From Aspidapion aeneum (Eukaryota; Arthropoda; Insecta; Coleoptera; Brentidae): 64,000 nucleotides of DNA. Position 1 is the first letter of the stretch. Each line of letters starts with the position of its first letter. Under the pieces are notes generated by a model that searched no databases, was not told the DNA's origin, and saw only the letters and a list, made by a program, of their open reading frames with translations. The translations under genes and the position numbers were made by a program. The DNA lies in contig OY755047.1 in NCBI GenBank assembly GCA_963576565.1, positions 26,605,171-26,669,170 on the forward strand, read 5' to 3'. Shown here in pieces: positions 1 to 10,590 of the stretch.

Positions 1-170
1 GACTTGTGCGGCATGCCGTCGAATTCTTTTTTTGCTTGGTGCAGCAGCAAATAAGACTCGCGTTGCCATGATTTATTTCCATCCTTGACTGGGAGGTGAA
101 ACTTAAAAAAGGAGATACAAATGGTTTATTCTGTCATTTCAGAACAGAAACGTATTGTGTGCTTGGTTTA

Positions 171-947
171 TACAGATAAAAATTAATCAGGAGCTTAAAT
201 ATCATATTATTTTCTACAATAATGGGTATCATGATGCCTAATTTTTTTTGCCTGCCACGTGTACCTTTATGTCATTGTTTTGCTTCACCTTTGCAAATGA
301 CCACGAGTCGCCACTGAGACTCATTTTAAAGTAAAAATTAAAATAAAAATATTTTGCTGTTGAAACAGCCCAATCAAAATTATAGTTATTTAAAAAACAA
401 GTTTTAAAAATAAATTTATTTATATGGGCGAGACAGTTTGGTGGTCCGAGCCTTAGCGAGGTCCATAATTCGAGCGAGTTGTGAAAAAAAATTTTCAAGC
501 AATATACAGCGTGTGCAAAACTTTTGCACTTGCTCTGTGAAAAACGCCGTTTTCAGTGAAAAACTTCATTATCAGAGGTTTTTTAATAAATTTTGAACAC
601 TGTTTTTGTAGAAAATAATATGAATTCCATTTTAATCTGTACTTTTGTTTTATTTTTATGCTGGGGTTATGTATATAAAAATTAAAATACCTATTTTGCT
701 ATTTAGACAGCCAAAATAAAAAACAAACATCAATATTTTTGTAAAAAAACACAATCTGTAAGTTTCTTTGAATTAAAAGATAAATGGCTTTTTAAAAAAC
801 TGAAAAAAATAATCAAATTCTATACCAAAACAACAACAAAGATCATATGATGTGATGTTGCACATCTGTTTTCAGATAAAAATAAAAAAAAGTTAAAAGT
901 TGTCCAACTTTTTATTTTTATAGAATCAACTATTATTTTTATCTGTA
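171..947. repeat. AT-rich segment bounded by a 13-bp inverted repeat
   Basis: TACAGATAAAAAT at 171-183 recurs inverted at 935-947. A second inverted pair (CATATTATTTTCTACA at 203-218 and its complement at 607-622) lies inside. The phrases around 320-400 and 660-720 are also similar to each other. This could be a short non-autonomous DNA element, but no target-site duplication is evident and AT-rich DNA makes chance pairing easier. I see no convincing coding sequence in it, nor anything in 1-170 or 948-1104. Confidence 0.3.
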
Positions 948-1170
948 TGTATAGTGTATAAACTCAGCATAAAATATTGCAGCATAAGCAGAAGTGCTAG
1001 ATTTCAATAATATAAAAAAAACAGTAAATTGAGTCATTTGGGGCAATCATCTTAAGTGACTGTTTACTTACCTTACTACTATACCCCAAGAGTAAAGAGA
1101 AAATACTCTGCCAATATATGGGCCCCTAAGCTCACACTAGGTACTAACTGAACTATATTTTATTCAACTC

Positions 1171-1490
1171 CAGACTAAATTACCTTTTGTTTGATACCAC
1201 ACAAGCCATGTTTTGACTTAAACTCAAATTTTTGAAATCTACCCCCATCCTTAAAAAAAACAAAAAACTAAAATGTATTTTGTTAAACTCCGGACTCAAT
1301 TACCTTTCGTTTGATATCACACACGCCATATTTTCACTTAAACTATAATTTTTAAAATATACCCCCACCCTTTTTTTAAATAAATTAAAATGTATTTTGT
1401 TTAACTGCAGACTCAATTACCTTTCGTTTGATATCATACACGCCATATTTTCACATAAACTCTAATTTTTGAAATCTACCCCCACCCTTT
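1171..1490 (+). repeat. Three tandem ~118-bp units
   Basis: The phrase ACTCAATTACCTTTCGTTTG or a close variant starts near 1173, 1292 and 1409, each followed by a CACGCCATATTTTCAC-like stretch and a CTACCCCCACCC-like stretch. The same units occur inverted in the copy at about 31410-31720, so the tandem structure belongs to the element and not to this locus. Confidence 0.8.
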
Positions 1491-1645
1491 TATTTGGTTT
1501 GTGTTTAGTGGATTTTGTTCATTTTTAAATGGGACCATCTCGACCCAAGACCCAGCCTAGGTACCAAAGTTCATTAAAATCGGCCAAGCGGTTTTTGAGT
1601 TATGCGCGTTGGTCGTTACACACAGAGATACAGACATACAGACAT

Positions 1646-2287
<642 letters not shown>

Positions 2288-2388
2288 GGCGCAACAAAAA
2301 AGTTTCAAAATCATCTGAAACGCAAAGATATATAAAAATTTTTGAAATCGGAGCAACTTTTTTTTTCTCGAAAAAATTAGGATCACCA

Positions 2389-2426
2389 TAGCTCACACTA
2401 CTATAGTATAGTATATGTGTGAGCTA
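2389..2426 (+). repeat. Terminal hairpin of Helitron-like element
   Basis: TAGCTCACAC at 2389-2398 pairs perfectly with GTGTGAGCTA at 2417-2426. The 18-base loop is itself built of TATAGTATAG-type repeats. It sits immediately before the CTAA end and is conserved in the second copy at 31056-31093. Confidence 0.85.
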
Positions 2427-2427
2427 A

Positions 2428-2776
2428 AATATTAAATACTTAGTAAAACAAACCAAAACTTGGAGGCAAACATAGGGTGCAAATTCTGCGATCTTCTATG
2501 CGCGATCATCTGTGCCGGACGCATATTTGTATACAACACCCAGGATCGCCACTCGGCTTTCGCCCGAACATCTCTGGTAAATAGCATACGATATGGTAAA
2601 TCGCTTGGGTAACTAACACCCGTGATCGCAAAAATGTTCGTTAAAAATCAGTCTGTATTTCAGAACCACAATCTTTCTCACCACATATTTTTTTAAAACA
2701 TACTCTCCTGACCTCTTTCCCGGGATCCTAGAGAATGTGAAACCTAACCGTTGGCAGTCGATCGCCAACGTAACCG
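2428..2776. other. Non-coding segment, no gene seen
   Basis: No credible ORF. It contains one copy (2707-2734, reverse orientation) of a motif centred on GGATCC/CCCGGG that recurs at 3691-3715 and 3764-3790, which suggests that the region belongs to repeats related to the foldback element downstream. Confidence 0.5.
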
Positions 2777-2815
2777 AACCGTGTCAATGTAGAATTAGGC
2801 TTCATTGACACGGTT
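2777..2815. repeat. Perfect 13-bp stem hairpin
   Basis: AACCGTGTCAATG (2777-2789) is followed after 13 bases by its exact complement (2803-2815). The surroundings are rich in AACCG/CGGTT phrases. Function unknown; it may be the centre of a small inverted-repeat element. Confidence 0.8.
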
Positions 2816-3139
2816 ACGGCAGCGTTCGGGCTACAACCGAATCGCAATCATGGACGTCGTTTACAAATATGCGTGCCGGACTGACCACAGAACACTTGAC
2901 TGACCTTTGCTTTGCCGCGGGAGACGTGACGAAAACTTACGAATGATGCCGCCGTTGCTTAGGGCTGTTTTTACAGACGTTCCTCAGGCTTCGTTTATTT
3001 ATTTCTTAAATGTGTTATTTTATATTGATGACAGAGAAAAAAAATGGGGAACAACTATGAATTCGGATCATTTCTCATGTCTTTTTATCACGTTATTTTT
3101 GATTTAAGCACATAATTTTGATAAAGGAGGACAAATGGC

Positions 3140-3200
3140 GTCCTCCACAGGGTCTGTGGAGGACGGAGGACATTTTGCCTCAAAGGAGGACTGTCCTCCT
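3140..3200. repeat. Stacked GAGGAC/GTCCTC hairpins
   Basis: GTCCTCCACAG (3140-3150) pairs perfectly with CTGTGGAGGAC (3154-3164) across a 3-base loop. A second palindrome, AGGAGGAC-t-GTCCTCCT, spans 3184-3200. More GAGGAC phrases and the palindromic GGTTGGCAACC follow to ~3223. The arrangement resembles a MITE end with subterminal repeats; no partner end was found nearby. Confidence 0.75.
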
Positions 3201-3231
3201 GGCTGGAGGACGGTTGGCAACCCTAACCCCA

Positions 3232-3370
3232 AATGAAATGGGCGGACGATTTGAAGAAACACGCGGGAACTAGATGGATGAACACTGCGACAGACAGAAA
3301 ATAGTGGAAGATATTGGGGAGGCCTATGTCCAAAGGTGGATTGAAGAAGGCTAAATAGAATAGATAGAAT
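3232..3370 (+). pseudogene. LINE-B reverse transcriptase C-terminal tail fragment
   Basis: Translation gives a tail of the type DDLKKHAGTRWMNTATDRK followed, after a lesion near 3300, by a GEAYVQRWIEEG-like end and then a short TAGAA/GATAG-rich terminus. The same protein tail occurs at 37452-37727 (minus) and 27135-27415 (minus), so this is a severely 5'-truncated copy of the same LINE. The tail is typical of insect endonuclease-reverse transcriptases; clade assignment (RTE-like) is inference. Confidence 0.7.
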
Positions 3371-3505
3371 AGAATTTTAAACAGTTAAAAGCTCGAGTTC
3401 TTTATCTCAGTTCCTCGTTTGGGTTCCTTTGCTGCCAAGGCCATGGTGGATAGCGCTCGCCATGGTTCTGATAGATAAGGATACGGCACTTTTTTTTCGC
3501 TCCAT

Positions 3506-3936
3506 AACGAAATAGCGATGTATAAAATAGCGGGTAATAAAATAGCGGTAATGAAATAGCCACAGTCAAAATAGCGATGTAACGAAAAAGCGACTATCAA
3601 AATAGCGATGTAGCAAAATAGCGATTCGTTACGTTCGGTTCGGTTCAGTTCGAACTGAATTCGGCTAGGTTCGATTCGGATTCACACCTTCTAGGATCCC
3701 GGGAAAGAAGTCAGGGAAGTTTTATTTTTAAAGAATTATGCTGGTTCGGTTCGGAATTAAACCCTCTAGGATCCCGGGGAAAAAGTCATGCGCTATTTTC
3801 TATTTTGATACATCGCTATTTTGATACATCGCTATTTTGATAGTCGCTCTTTCATTACATCGCTAATTTGATAGTCGCTATTTCTTTACTCGCCATTTCG
3901 TACGTCGCTATTTTGTACATCGCTATGTCGTTGCAG
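3506..3936. mobile_element. Foldback element made of AAATAGCGA phrases
   Basis: The left arm (3506-3632) holds about eight degenerate copies of AAATAGCGATGTA-type phrases spaced 14-17 bp. The right arm (3789-3936) holds about nine of the same phrases in opposite orientation. The ~155-bp centre contains GGTTCGGTTCGG tracts and two copies of the GGATCC/CCCGGG motif. Short, modular, inverted subrepeats in both arms are the architecture of Foldback-type elements. No ORF and no clear target-site duplication. I do not recognise the family. Confidence 0.65.
3691..3790 (+). repeat. Two direct copies of CTAGGATCCCGGG motif
   Basis: CTAGGATCCCGGGAAAGAAG (3691-3710) and CTAGGATCCCGGGGAAAAAG (about 3766-3785) are each followed by TCA. 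A third copy lies reversed at 2707-2734. Conserved flanks beyond the restriction-site-like core show that this is a genomic repeat. Confidence 0.75.
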
Positions 3937-4200
3937 TCCTTTTTTTTTTGCTGAAAAAAATATAAGTTTTTGTCGCAGCAAAGTTTTTTGTAAACTGAAC
4001 GTCTCAGACTTTAAACTATTGGGTGTCACCAAAAGCTATACTAAGATATTATGTAAGTTGCGTTTTTATAAGGGGTTTTTGTTGGAATGGTAATGTTTTT
4101 GACCCTTCTGTAACGAGGTGGTTTTTGCCATATTACTCACGAAAAAGCCAATCAAATGTGTTAAAATATGCCTGAAATAAGATAAGAAACTGAGTAAAAA

Positions 4201-4359
4201 CAGTGGCGCACCCGGGAATATGTCTTGGGGGGGGGCCCGAGGCCTCTTGGGAGGGGGCCGAAGCCTCATGATGTCGAATATTAAGCAATTTTTTGTGTTT
4301 TTTTATGAAATATGTCGAAAATATGTAAAAAAAATCTAAGACCCCTGGGTGCGCCCATG
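4201..4359. mobile_element. Small hAT-like MITE with 7/8-bp target-site duplication
   Basis: The left end CAGTGGCGCACCCGGG (4201-4216) matches the inverted right end (4344-4359) at 13 of 16 positions. Flanks are AGTAAAAA on the left and GGTAAAAA on the right, matching at 7 of 8 bases, the hAT duplication length. The 159-bp interior has a G/C-rich stretch and no ORF. Ends of the CAGTGGCG type are common among insect hAT-like non-autonomous elements (family knowledge). Confidence 0.65.
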
Positions 4360-5340
4360 GTAAAAAATACACAGCGCAGTAATTTTAATAAAATAATTAT
4401 TTAAAAAATCATTTATCCTTTTACTTAAGTTGTATGTAAAGGACAACTTAAAATTTAAAAAAAAATGGTTTAAAAGAACACTGGACTTTCAAATTTGACA
4501 AAAATATCTGTATTTTAGGTGTTACAGAAGGGACATCAACGTTACAGAAGGGAGAAAAATTAAAAAACACCCAATATATTGCACAAAACAAAATTACGCA
4601 AATATATAAATAATAAATAAATAAATAATATTATTAACTAAAAATATTCACAGAAATAAAGTAGAAACCCTGCAAAGAAACAAACAAAAAATATCAAGGC
4701 AGATTATAAATACAACTTTCTTTCCAACTAAAGAAAAAATTGAATGTGCTACAGGGACAATTTCTGTTACATCCAAAAATAGTGTTTTTGAACGGGACAA
4801 ATCGTTTTACAAAAGGGAAAATTTCTTTACATTTTAGCATTTTCCGGCCAAGCCAAATATATGACACAACTTTTTTTTCAAGATTCCAACGGTTTTGTTT
4901 AGGAAAATGTTTATTTTATTACTTTAGTCAAGCGATACGTAAAATAATCCACGCTATCGAAAGGACATTTGCCTCAAATCTATAAATTTTTAAATAAAAT
5001 AAATATATTATGAATAATTCAAAAACTCTCCGACATTGTTTGTTTGGAATGCATTTTCTTTGCCGAAAAGTCGGCTGTTATTACCTGGGACAGATTTCTT
5101 TTGACAAGTTATTTTATTTCATTAATAACAAATTGTATAAAAATTTTTGTACTACTTTTAAAAATATCGTTTGGATAATAACCTAACCAATCTTAACAAT
5201 AAAAACAAAAAAAAAAAACAAAAAAAAAAGTTATTAATAACAGAAAAAGCACCATTTATTTAATTTTCTATGGATAAAATATAACAAAACCTATGTTTAG
5301 AAATCTGGAAACTTCAAATTTTTATAAAAGAAAACTTTTC
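4360..5340. other. AT-rich non-coding DNA
   Basis: No supported gene. GTTACAGAAGGGA occurs twice near 4520-4552 and once inverted near 4097-4112, a minor dispersed repeat. Poly-A tracts occur around 5205-5230. Confidence 0.5.
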
Positions 5341-5715
5341 AGTTTCAGTACCCAATTAGGGGATATTGAAAAATCCGGTTTAGCGTATCATGCATGGTCA
5401 AATGATCACAGGATTCAATGGTCAGAAGCTAAAGTTTTGCATAAGGAGTCGCATTGGCAAAAACGAAAGTTTATTCAAATCGTTTATAATGCAAGATAAA
5501 AAAGTTTTCAGTCAACTAAGCACGGACATACCAAATATATGGAAACCGCTTCTTAAGGATAACAAGCGTCTAAAGATTAAAAAGGGGCGGGCCGTCACTG
5601 TAGTAGCCTGTAGACTGGATTGTTTCGTTTACACTTGAAAACGGTTAGAGATACTTACTCACCAAAGCGTCGTGTTTAAAATAAGTAAGGATAATAATTC
5701 CGAAATTGTGTTTTA
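5341..5715 (+). pseudogene. Penelope-like element 3' fragment
   Basis: From ACCCAATTAGG at 5349 onward it matches the end of the Penelope ORF at 56698-58842: it encodes the LGDIE.SGLA.HAWSNDHRI and IWKPLLK.N.RL stretches, then GGGCGGGCCGTCAC and the non-coding tail with CACTTGAAAACGGTTAGAG. A one-base change near 5480 shifts the frame. It is a 5'-truncated copy lacking the RT domain and most of the endonuclease. Substitutions relative to the 56.6-kb copy indicate greater age. Confidence 0.88.
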
Positions 5716-6590
5716 TACATAAGTACTATTGTATTTAAGTTGAGTTCATACGCTTTTTCTAGAATTTGCCTTTTAATAGATCTGAGGTAGAGGTCTTAAT
5801 ATTTTGACTTTTGCAAGTATCAGTCTTAAACGTGTTTTAAAGACTCTGAGAAAACCGCCCCTGCTCACCAGTGGTAGTGGTTGTCAACCACCACCACATC
5901 GGATATTAAAGTTGTCAAAATTGTTAACACACGAAAAACTCCCTAATAATAAAAAAAACTGTAAATTTATTATTATTTTTATTTTAAATAAATTCTTTTT
6001 AATTGGCGTACTTTTTAGTGTGGTCTCTATACGACAAATAATGGAACAGTTAGAAAGGAATAAAAATTATAAAAAATACCCTGTATAATTATACATTTTA
6101 CGCATCGTAGTGGGTTTAACCACGACAAAGCTAACCTTTTTTCAGTCACAACTTTTATAAAGGAATTTTTTTACGCCCATTAGAATAACTAGGTAGGTAT
6201 CTACGATCCAAACTAATAATTATAATTTTCTAAGAATGGAGATACTCTGTGTATAGAAAAACACAATAATTAGACGTTCCTAATTTAAAATTTTTACACT
6301 GCAATTTCGCAAAATAAATACCAATTTACGGAGCAATTAGCGATAGCTAAATCTATAATTTTTATATTTTTTTCTTTTTTCTCTCTTTCCTTTCAAATCT
6401 TTAGCAATGGTTTTATAAATTTTTATAACGTGGTAATAATAATATACTTATCTAAATACGTATCCCTTTCTGGTTTATATTTAATATTATTTATTTATTT
6501 ATTGTCTAGTCAGTAGACCATTATCTATGGCATGTAGACAGTGGCAAGACCAAGTAGCAATTTTGTTTTAATTTAGCTAAAAAGTTTTTG
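5716..6590. other. Non-coding, no gene seen
   Basis: AT-rich sequence without a defensible ORF. The segment near 6365-6425 resembles sequence at 7085-7150 inside the downstream array, so the repeat array may have its first diverged unit here. Confidence 0.4.
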
Positions 6591-6594
6591 AGAC

Positions 6595-8195
6595 TTAAGG
6601 TTTACCATAAGATTCTTCCCGCTTTGCTAACTCAAACAAGCATCCCCCTTTTATGTCTTTGTAACTATCAGTATTGTCTATATCAGTTCCATATTCACCT
6701 GCCAATGGAGTTTACCGTGATTTCAGTTTTTAGGTCCGGTTAAAGGCCACTATTTCGAACGTACCAACCACGTTCCTCCATTCAATTCAGTCTCCTGGCA
6801 CAAACTGTTTTTCTCTTCTTTATAAGCTTTAAACTATGTAGCTCAGTATTGTCTAGATGCTCAAGCGCTTTCACCTTCATATGTCGATGAAGTTTATCTT
6901 TATGGATTTTTGCGTACTTTTTTATAGTATCTGCTATGGTTTCAGTTTTGAGGAACCGATGAAGGTTACTATTCCGAACGTAGCAGTAATGTTGCTCCAT
7001 TTAAGTTAGTTTCCTGGCTTAAAATGCTTTCCTCATCTTTATAAGCTTTAAACTATAGAGCTTAGTAATATCTAGAAGCTATAATTTTAATATATTTTCT
7101 TTTTTCTATCTCCTTTCAAATCTTTAGCAATGGTTTTATACATTTTTATAAAGTTTACTAACTCAAACTGCTTCCCCCCTTTTAGTCTTTGAACTCTTAG
7201 TATGGTTTATATCACTTCCAGATTATTTGAATGAAGTTTACCTTGATTTCAGTTTTTAGGTCCTGTTGAAGGTCACGATTTCGAACGTACCATTTAATTT
7301 AGTTTCCTAGAACAAACTGTTTTTCTCTTCTTTATAAGCTTTAAACTATGTAGCCCAGTATTGTCTAGAAGCTTCAGCGTGTTCACATTCATATGCCAAT
7401 AAAGTTTATCCTTATGGATTTTTGCGTACTTTTTTATAGTCTCTGCTATAGCTTCAGTTTTTAGGACCCGATGAAGGTCACTATTTCGGATGTTTTAAGT
7501 TCCTGGCTCAAAATGCTTTCCTTATTTTTATAAACTTTAAACTTTGTAGCTTAGTTATGTCTAGAAGCTCAATCGCTTTTACAATCATATGGCCATGAAG
7601 TTTATCTTTATGGTTTCTTGCGTACTTTTTTATAGTCTCTGCTATAGTTTCACTTTTTAGTTCCCAACGAAAGTCACTATTTCGATGGTACCAATAATGA
7701 TCCTTCATTTAATTTAGTTTCCTAGCTCAAACTACTTTCCTGATCTTTATAAGCTTTAAACTATGTAGCTCAGTATTGTCTAGAAGCTCAATCGCTTTCA
7801 CATTCATATGCCGATGAAGTTTAACTTTATGGCTTTTTGCGTACGTTTTTATAGTATCTGCTATAATTTCAGTATGGTCCCGATTAAAGACACTATTTCG
7901 AACATACCACTAATGTTTCTTTCTACTTTATTTTTTGTTTTATTTATTTTCTCTAGTTTACTAGCTCAAACTGTTTATACTCTTTTTAGGATTTCAACTA
8001 TGTAGCTCAGAAGTGCTTCGGTATAAGCTTTAAAGTTTGTAGCCCAGTATTGTCTAGAAGCTCAATCGGTTTTGCATTCATATGCCGATAAAGTTTATCT
8101 TTATGAGTTTTTGCGTTTATTTGTCATAGACTCTTCTACAGTTTCAATTCTAGGGGCTCGATGAAGGTCACCGAACTGTAACTCTCTTTAGTACA
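6595..8195 (-). repeat. Tandem array of a jockey-like LINE C-terminal tail
   Basis: A ~190-275-bp unit repeats in one orientation. The landmark GCGTACTTTTTTATAGT-like phrase occurs near 6913, 7426, 7618, 7835 and (diverged) 8110; GTAGCTCAGTATTGTCTAG-like phrases track it. On the minus strand the units translate to related peptides such as ETIADTIKKYAKIHKDKL followed by H-H/R-M-V-KA-E-LD-T-L-SLK. This matches the tail that follows the RT in jockey-like LINEs (an arginine/histidine-rich stretch ending in LLDNT...LKR). Units 6782-7000 and 7508-7708 keep open frames. It looks like local tandem duplication of one LINE 3' end, not independent insertions. Confidence 0.7.
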
Positions 8196-8229
8196 ACTGC
8201 AAAATTAAATACCATAAGTCTATATTTGT

Positions 8230-8580
8230 TTCAATATTTGTCTATAAAGCAGTAACTTGGTATGAGTGCCAATACTACGGTTTATCTACTTTAACTTCAT
8301 TTCTTTAATATGTGCTATAGCGCAATTTGGCAATAACATTCATGCCAAGATATTTTGCTTGATTTGAATATGGTGTGGTAAGGACTCCTTCGTTATATAC
8401 CCTGTTGTGGTCTCTACTTCTAACCCTGAACTTGGGCCCTAAGCAGAAGCTAACTCTTTTCCTTATCAAAGAGTACCTGGATTCCACTGTGGACAGGGAT
8501 TGATGTATTTTTCCTGTCATACAAACTGACAGTTTACTATCAGAGATTGTGATTTTCTCCAATTTTATGCTCAAATTTAA
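8230..8580 (-). pseudogene. Jockey-like LINE RT fragment upstream of the tail array
   Basis: The minus-strand frame contains TTPYSNQAKYLGM followed by AKLRYSTY, which corresponds to the 'AKYLG..ID.KL.W..H' block after the palm of jockey-like reverse transcriptases. It lies immediately upstream (minus sense) of the tail array, so both derive from one element. No catalytic YADD block remains. A related fragment is at 30300-30575. Confidence 0.6.
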
Positions 8581-8589
8581 AGGCAAGAG

Positions 8590-10450
8590 GGAGGAGAGGG
8601 GACGATTTTATAAGGTACATCTAGTCCTTATAACATTAGTAATGCAGTTGTGCAGGTCTAGGTGAAATTATGCGGTTAGTTCAGATTGCTCATTTAATAT
8701 ATTCTAAATCGAATAACTCGAAAACTAATCGTTCAATATGAAAAACAAAATCAGTTCTGAATAAAGAATTAAAAGACATTTCTTTTCAACGAGGTATCAC
8801 TCGATCCATTTTTCCCATTCAAAATAAAGAGGTGAGACGCGCCCCCGGCCCCGCTACAAAATTGACATGTCTCGGTGTCTGACCAAGTGATTCTCAGACA
8901 ATTTTCATAAGAACTGGCTATCTAATTTATTCCAGACTCCGTGAACTACAAGGATAAGAAAATTCTGGAGAATATTTATTTTTATTTAGATGGCTATACC
9001 TATATCCACTTCCTGAATCATAATTTTCTAAAAATAAATGGAAACCCACATAATTGGAATTCAAAGAGTTAATTGCAAAGATGAAAGATTATAATCATAA
9101 AGCAAAGATACCATATTGGTATTTGCAAAAGAAAGTAGGTACACTATAGTATGCACCTACCTCTATGCTATAAATGTATGGGTGTATTTAATAAGCCAAC
9201 ACTACCGCATTACAATATTGCGATTTATGGATTCTATTACAATTTCTACATTTAAATTCATATTTTTTGTTTTATCGATTTCTTCTGTGTTATTGTGGCT
9301 TGTTAGATTTATAGATAATTTACTACTTTTTTTTTTGCTGCAGGTTTTGTTGTCAAATACCAATTTTGGTTTTAGGTATTTTTCTTATTTTTCTTTGGCT
9401 TCAAAATGGCACAATTTTTTAATCTTAATCCACTTCTAATTTAATGTTTTAAAAATATTTCACCAAAATGCGTATAAATTTTTTGACGCAAGAAGAGTCC
9501 ACTTCTTGGTCGCGAAAGCGATGAAGTTTGAAGTTCAAGTTTTCCTCTTTTTTTTTAAAGAAATAAAGAAATAACTGCTCAGCAGCTACAAAGCAAAAAC
9601 AGGATCAGCTGTCAGGTGTTTTGTATCTTATCCCAAACTTAATTGACACTCCATAATATACTTCTGTCATTATAGAATTTTAGCTTGCAAAAGGTGGTGT
9701 AGTCCCGATTTTGACATATGTTGCTGACATTACAGCCTTAAAAACAAATTTGAGTTTTCGACATTGAGGGGGCGGCTGTGCCCACCATCTTGGATTTAGT
9801 GTGCACAAAAAGGTTTTTTTTAAATTACTTGGTTACTGTACGCTTTAGAAAAAAAAGTTTTAAACAAAAGTTAAAGACAATAAAATTTTCTACAAAAACG
9901 CTTTTATATGTTTTGTTTGTCAGACGAATGGTTTTCGAGTTCTGACGCTAAACATTTCTCCGCCATTTTGGTTTTTTTTAGTGGCCTTTAACTTCGAAAC
10001 TGCATATTTTTATGAAAATCAGTAATAACATAAAAAAAGAACAACTAACGCCCTATGAAACGAGACATCATTGAGTTCCCTAAACCCTAAAGTGTTAGCA
10101 GTACGCGCGTGTCCTATATATTTCCATAGTATATGCAAAATAAACCAAAATTATTCAGTTTTATGTCATTTTCTCAAAAGGTAAGCATTTTACAGCAAGT
10201 GCGTAATCAACTTTTTTGTCGAAAATTACATTATCTTTTAAACGATGTATCACCTAAGTGGGTCAAGTCCACGGTTAGCACTGAATTAGCAAATTGGGGT
10301 TATTTTTTATGGTTTACGAAAAAAAATCATGTTTTTATATGTTTTATCCATTTTTTTAAAAACTAAGCATTTTGTGTGTCGTTTACCTAAAGAAGAGCTG
10401 TTCTGGCACTGCTATGTCTGTTACTGTATTAACGATCTAGTAACAATCAA
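8590..10450. other. No gene supported
   Basis: AT-rich DNA with scattered insect-repeat-like phrases (for example 9690-9990, with text resembling dispersed intergenic repeats). A 107-codon ORF at 9116-9439 is hydrophobic but looks like a composition artefact of T-rich DNA. Confidence 0.4.
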
Positions 10451-10454
10451 AAAG

Positions 10455-10590
10455 ATGTGCCATATACTACTTAGCAATACAAAATCCGCTCTGTTTTTGT
10501 TGGTTAAAATGAGCTATAGAGACGAAGGACGCTTTAATTGCATAGCAATATTAAAACCGCTCTTCTTTAGGTGCCCGGCACACAAACCAA
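10455..10590. repeat. Duplicated segment shared with 11545-11615
   Basis: The phrase AGCAATACAAAA followed by CGCTCT and, after a short gap, AAAATGA(G/C)(C/G)TATAGAG occurs here and near 11565-11615, next to the 3' end of LINE-A copy 1. It may be part of that LINE's 3' untranslated region or a neighbouring repeat. Confidence 0.45.

Noticed and set aside
2707..3790. GGATCC/CCCGGG next to CTAG, like a cloning-vector polylinker
   Set aside because: The order differs from common polylinkers, three diverged copies exist in both orientations, and conserved flanks continue into genomic repeat sequence; vector contamination is unlikely.
3506..3936. Short spaced AAATAGCGA phrases resembling iterons or a CRISPR
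   Set aside because: Spacing and sequence are irregular and the two arms are inverted, which fits a foldback element better.
6595..8195. Regularly spaced repeats that could be mistaken for a CRISPR array
   Set aside because: Units are ~200 bp, diverged, without unique spacers, translate to a LINE tail, and the context is a eukaryotic genome.
9116..9439. 107-codon hydrophobic ORF suggesting a membrane protein
   Set aside because: It lies in T-rich DNA, the composition explains the hydrophobicity, and there is no family signature or context.
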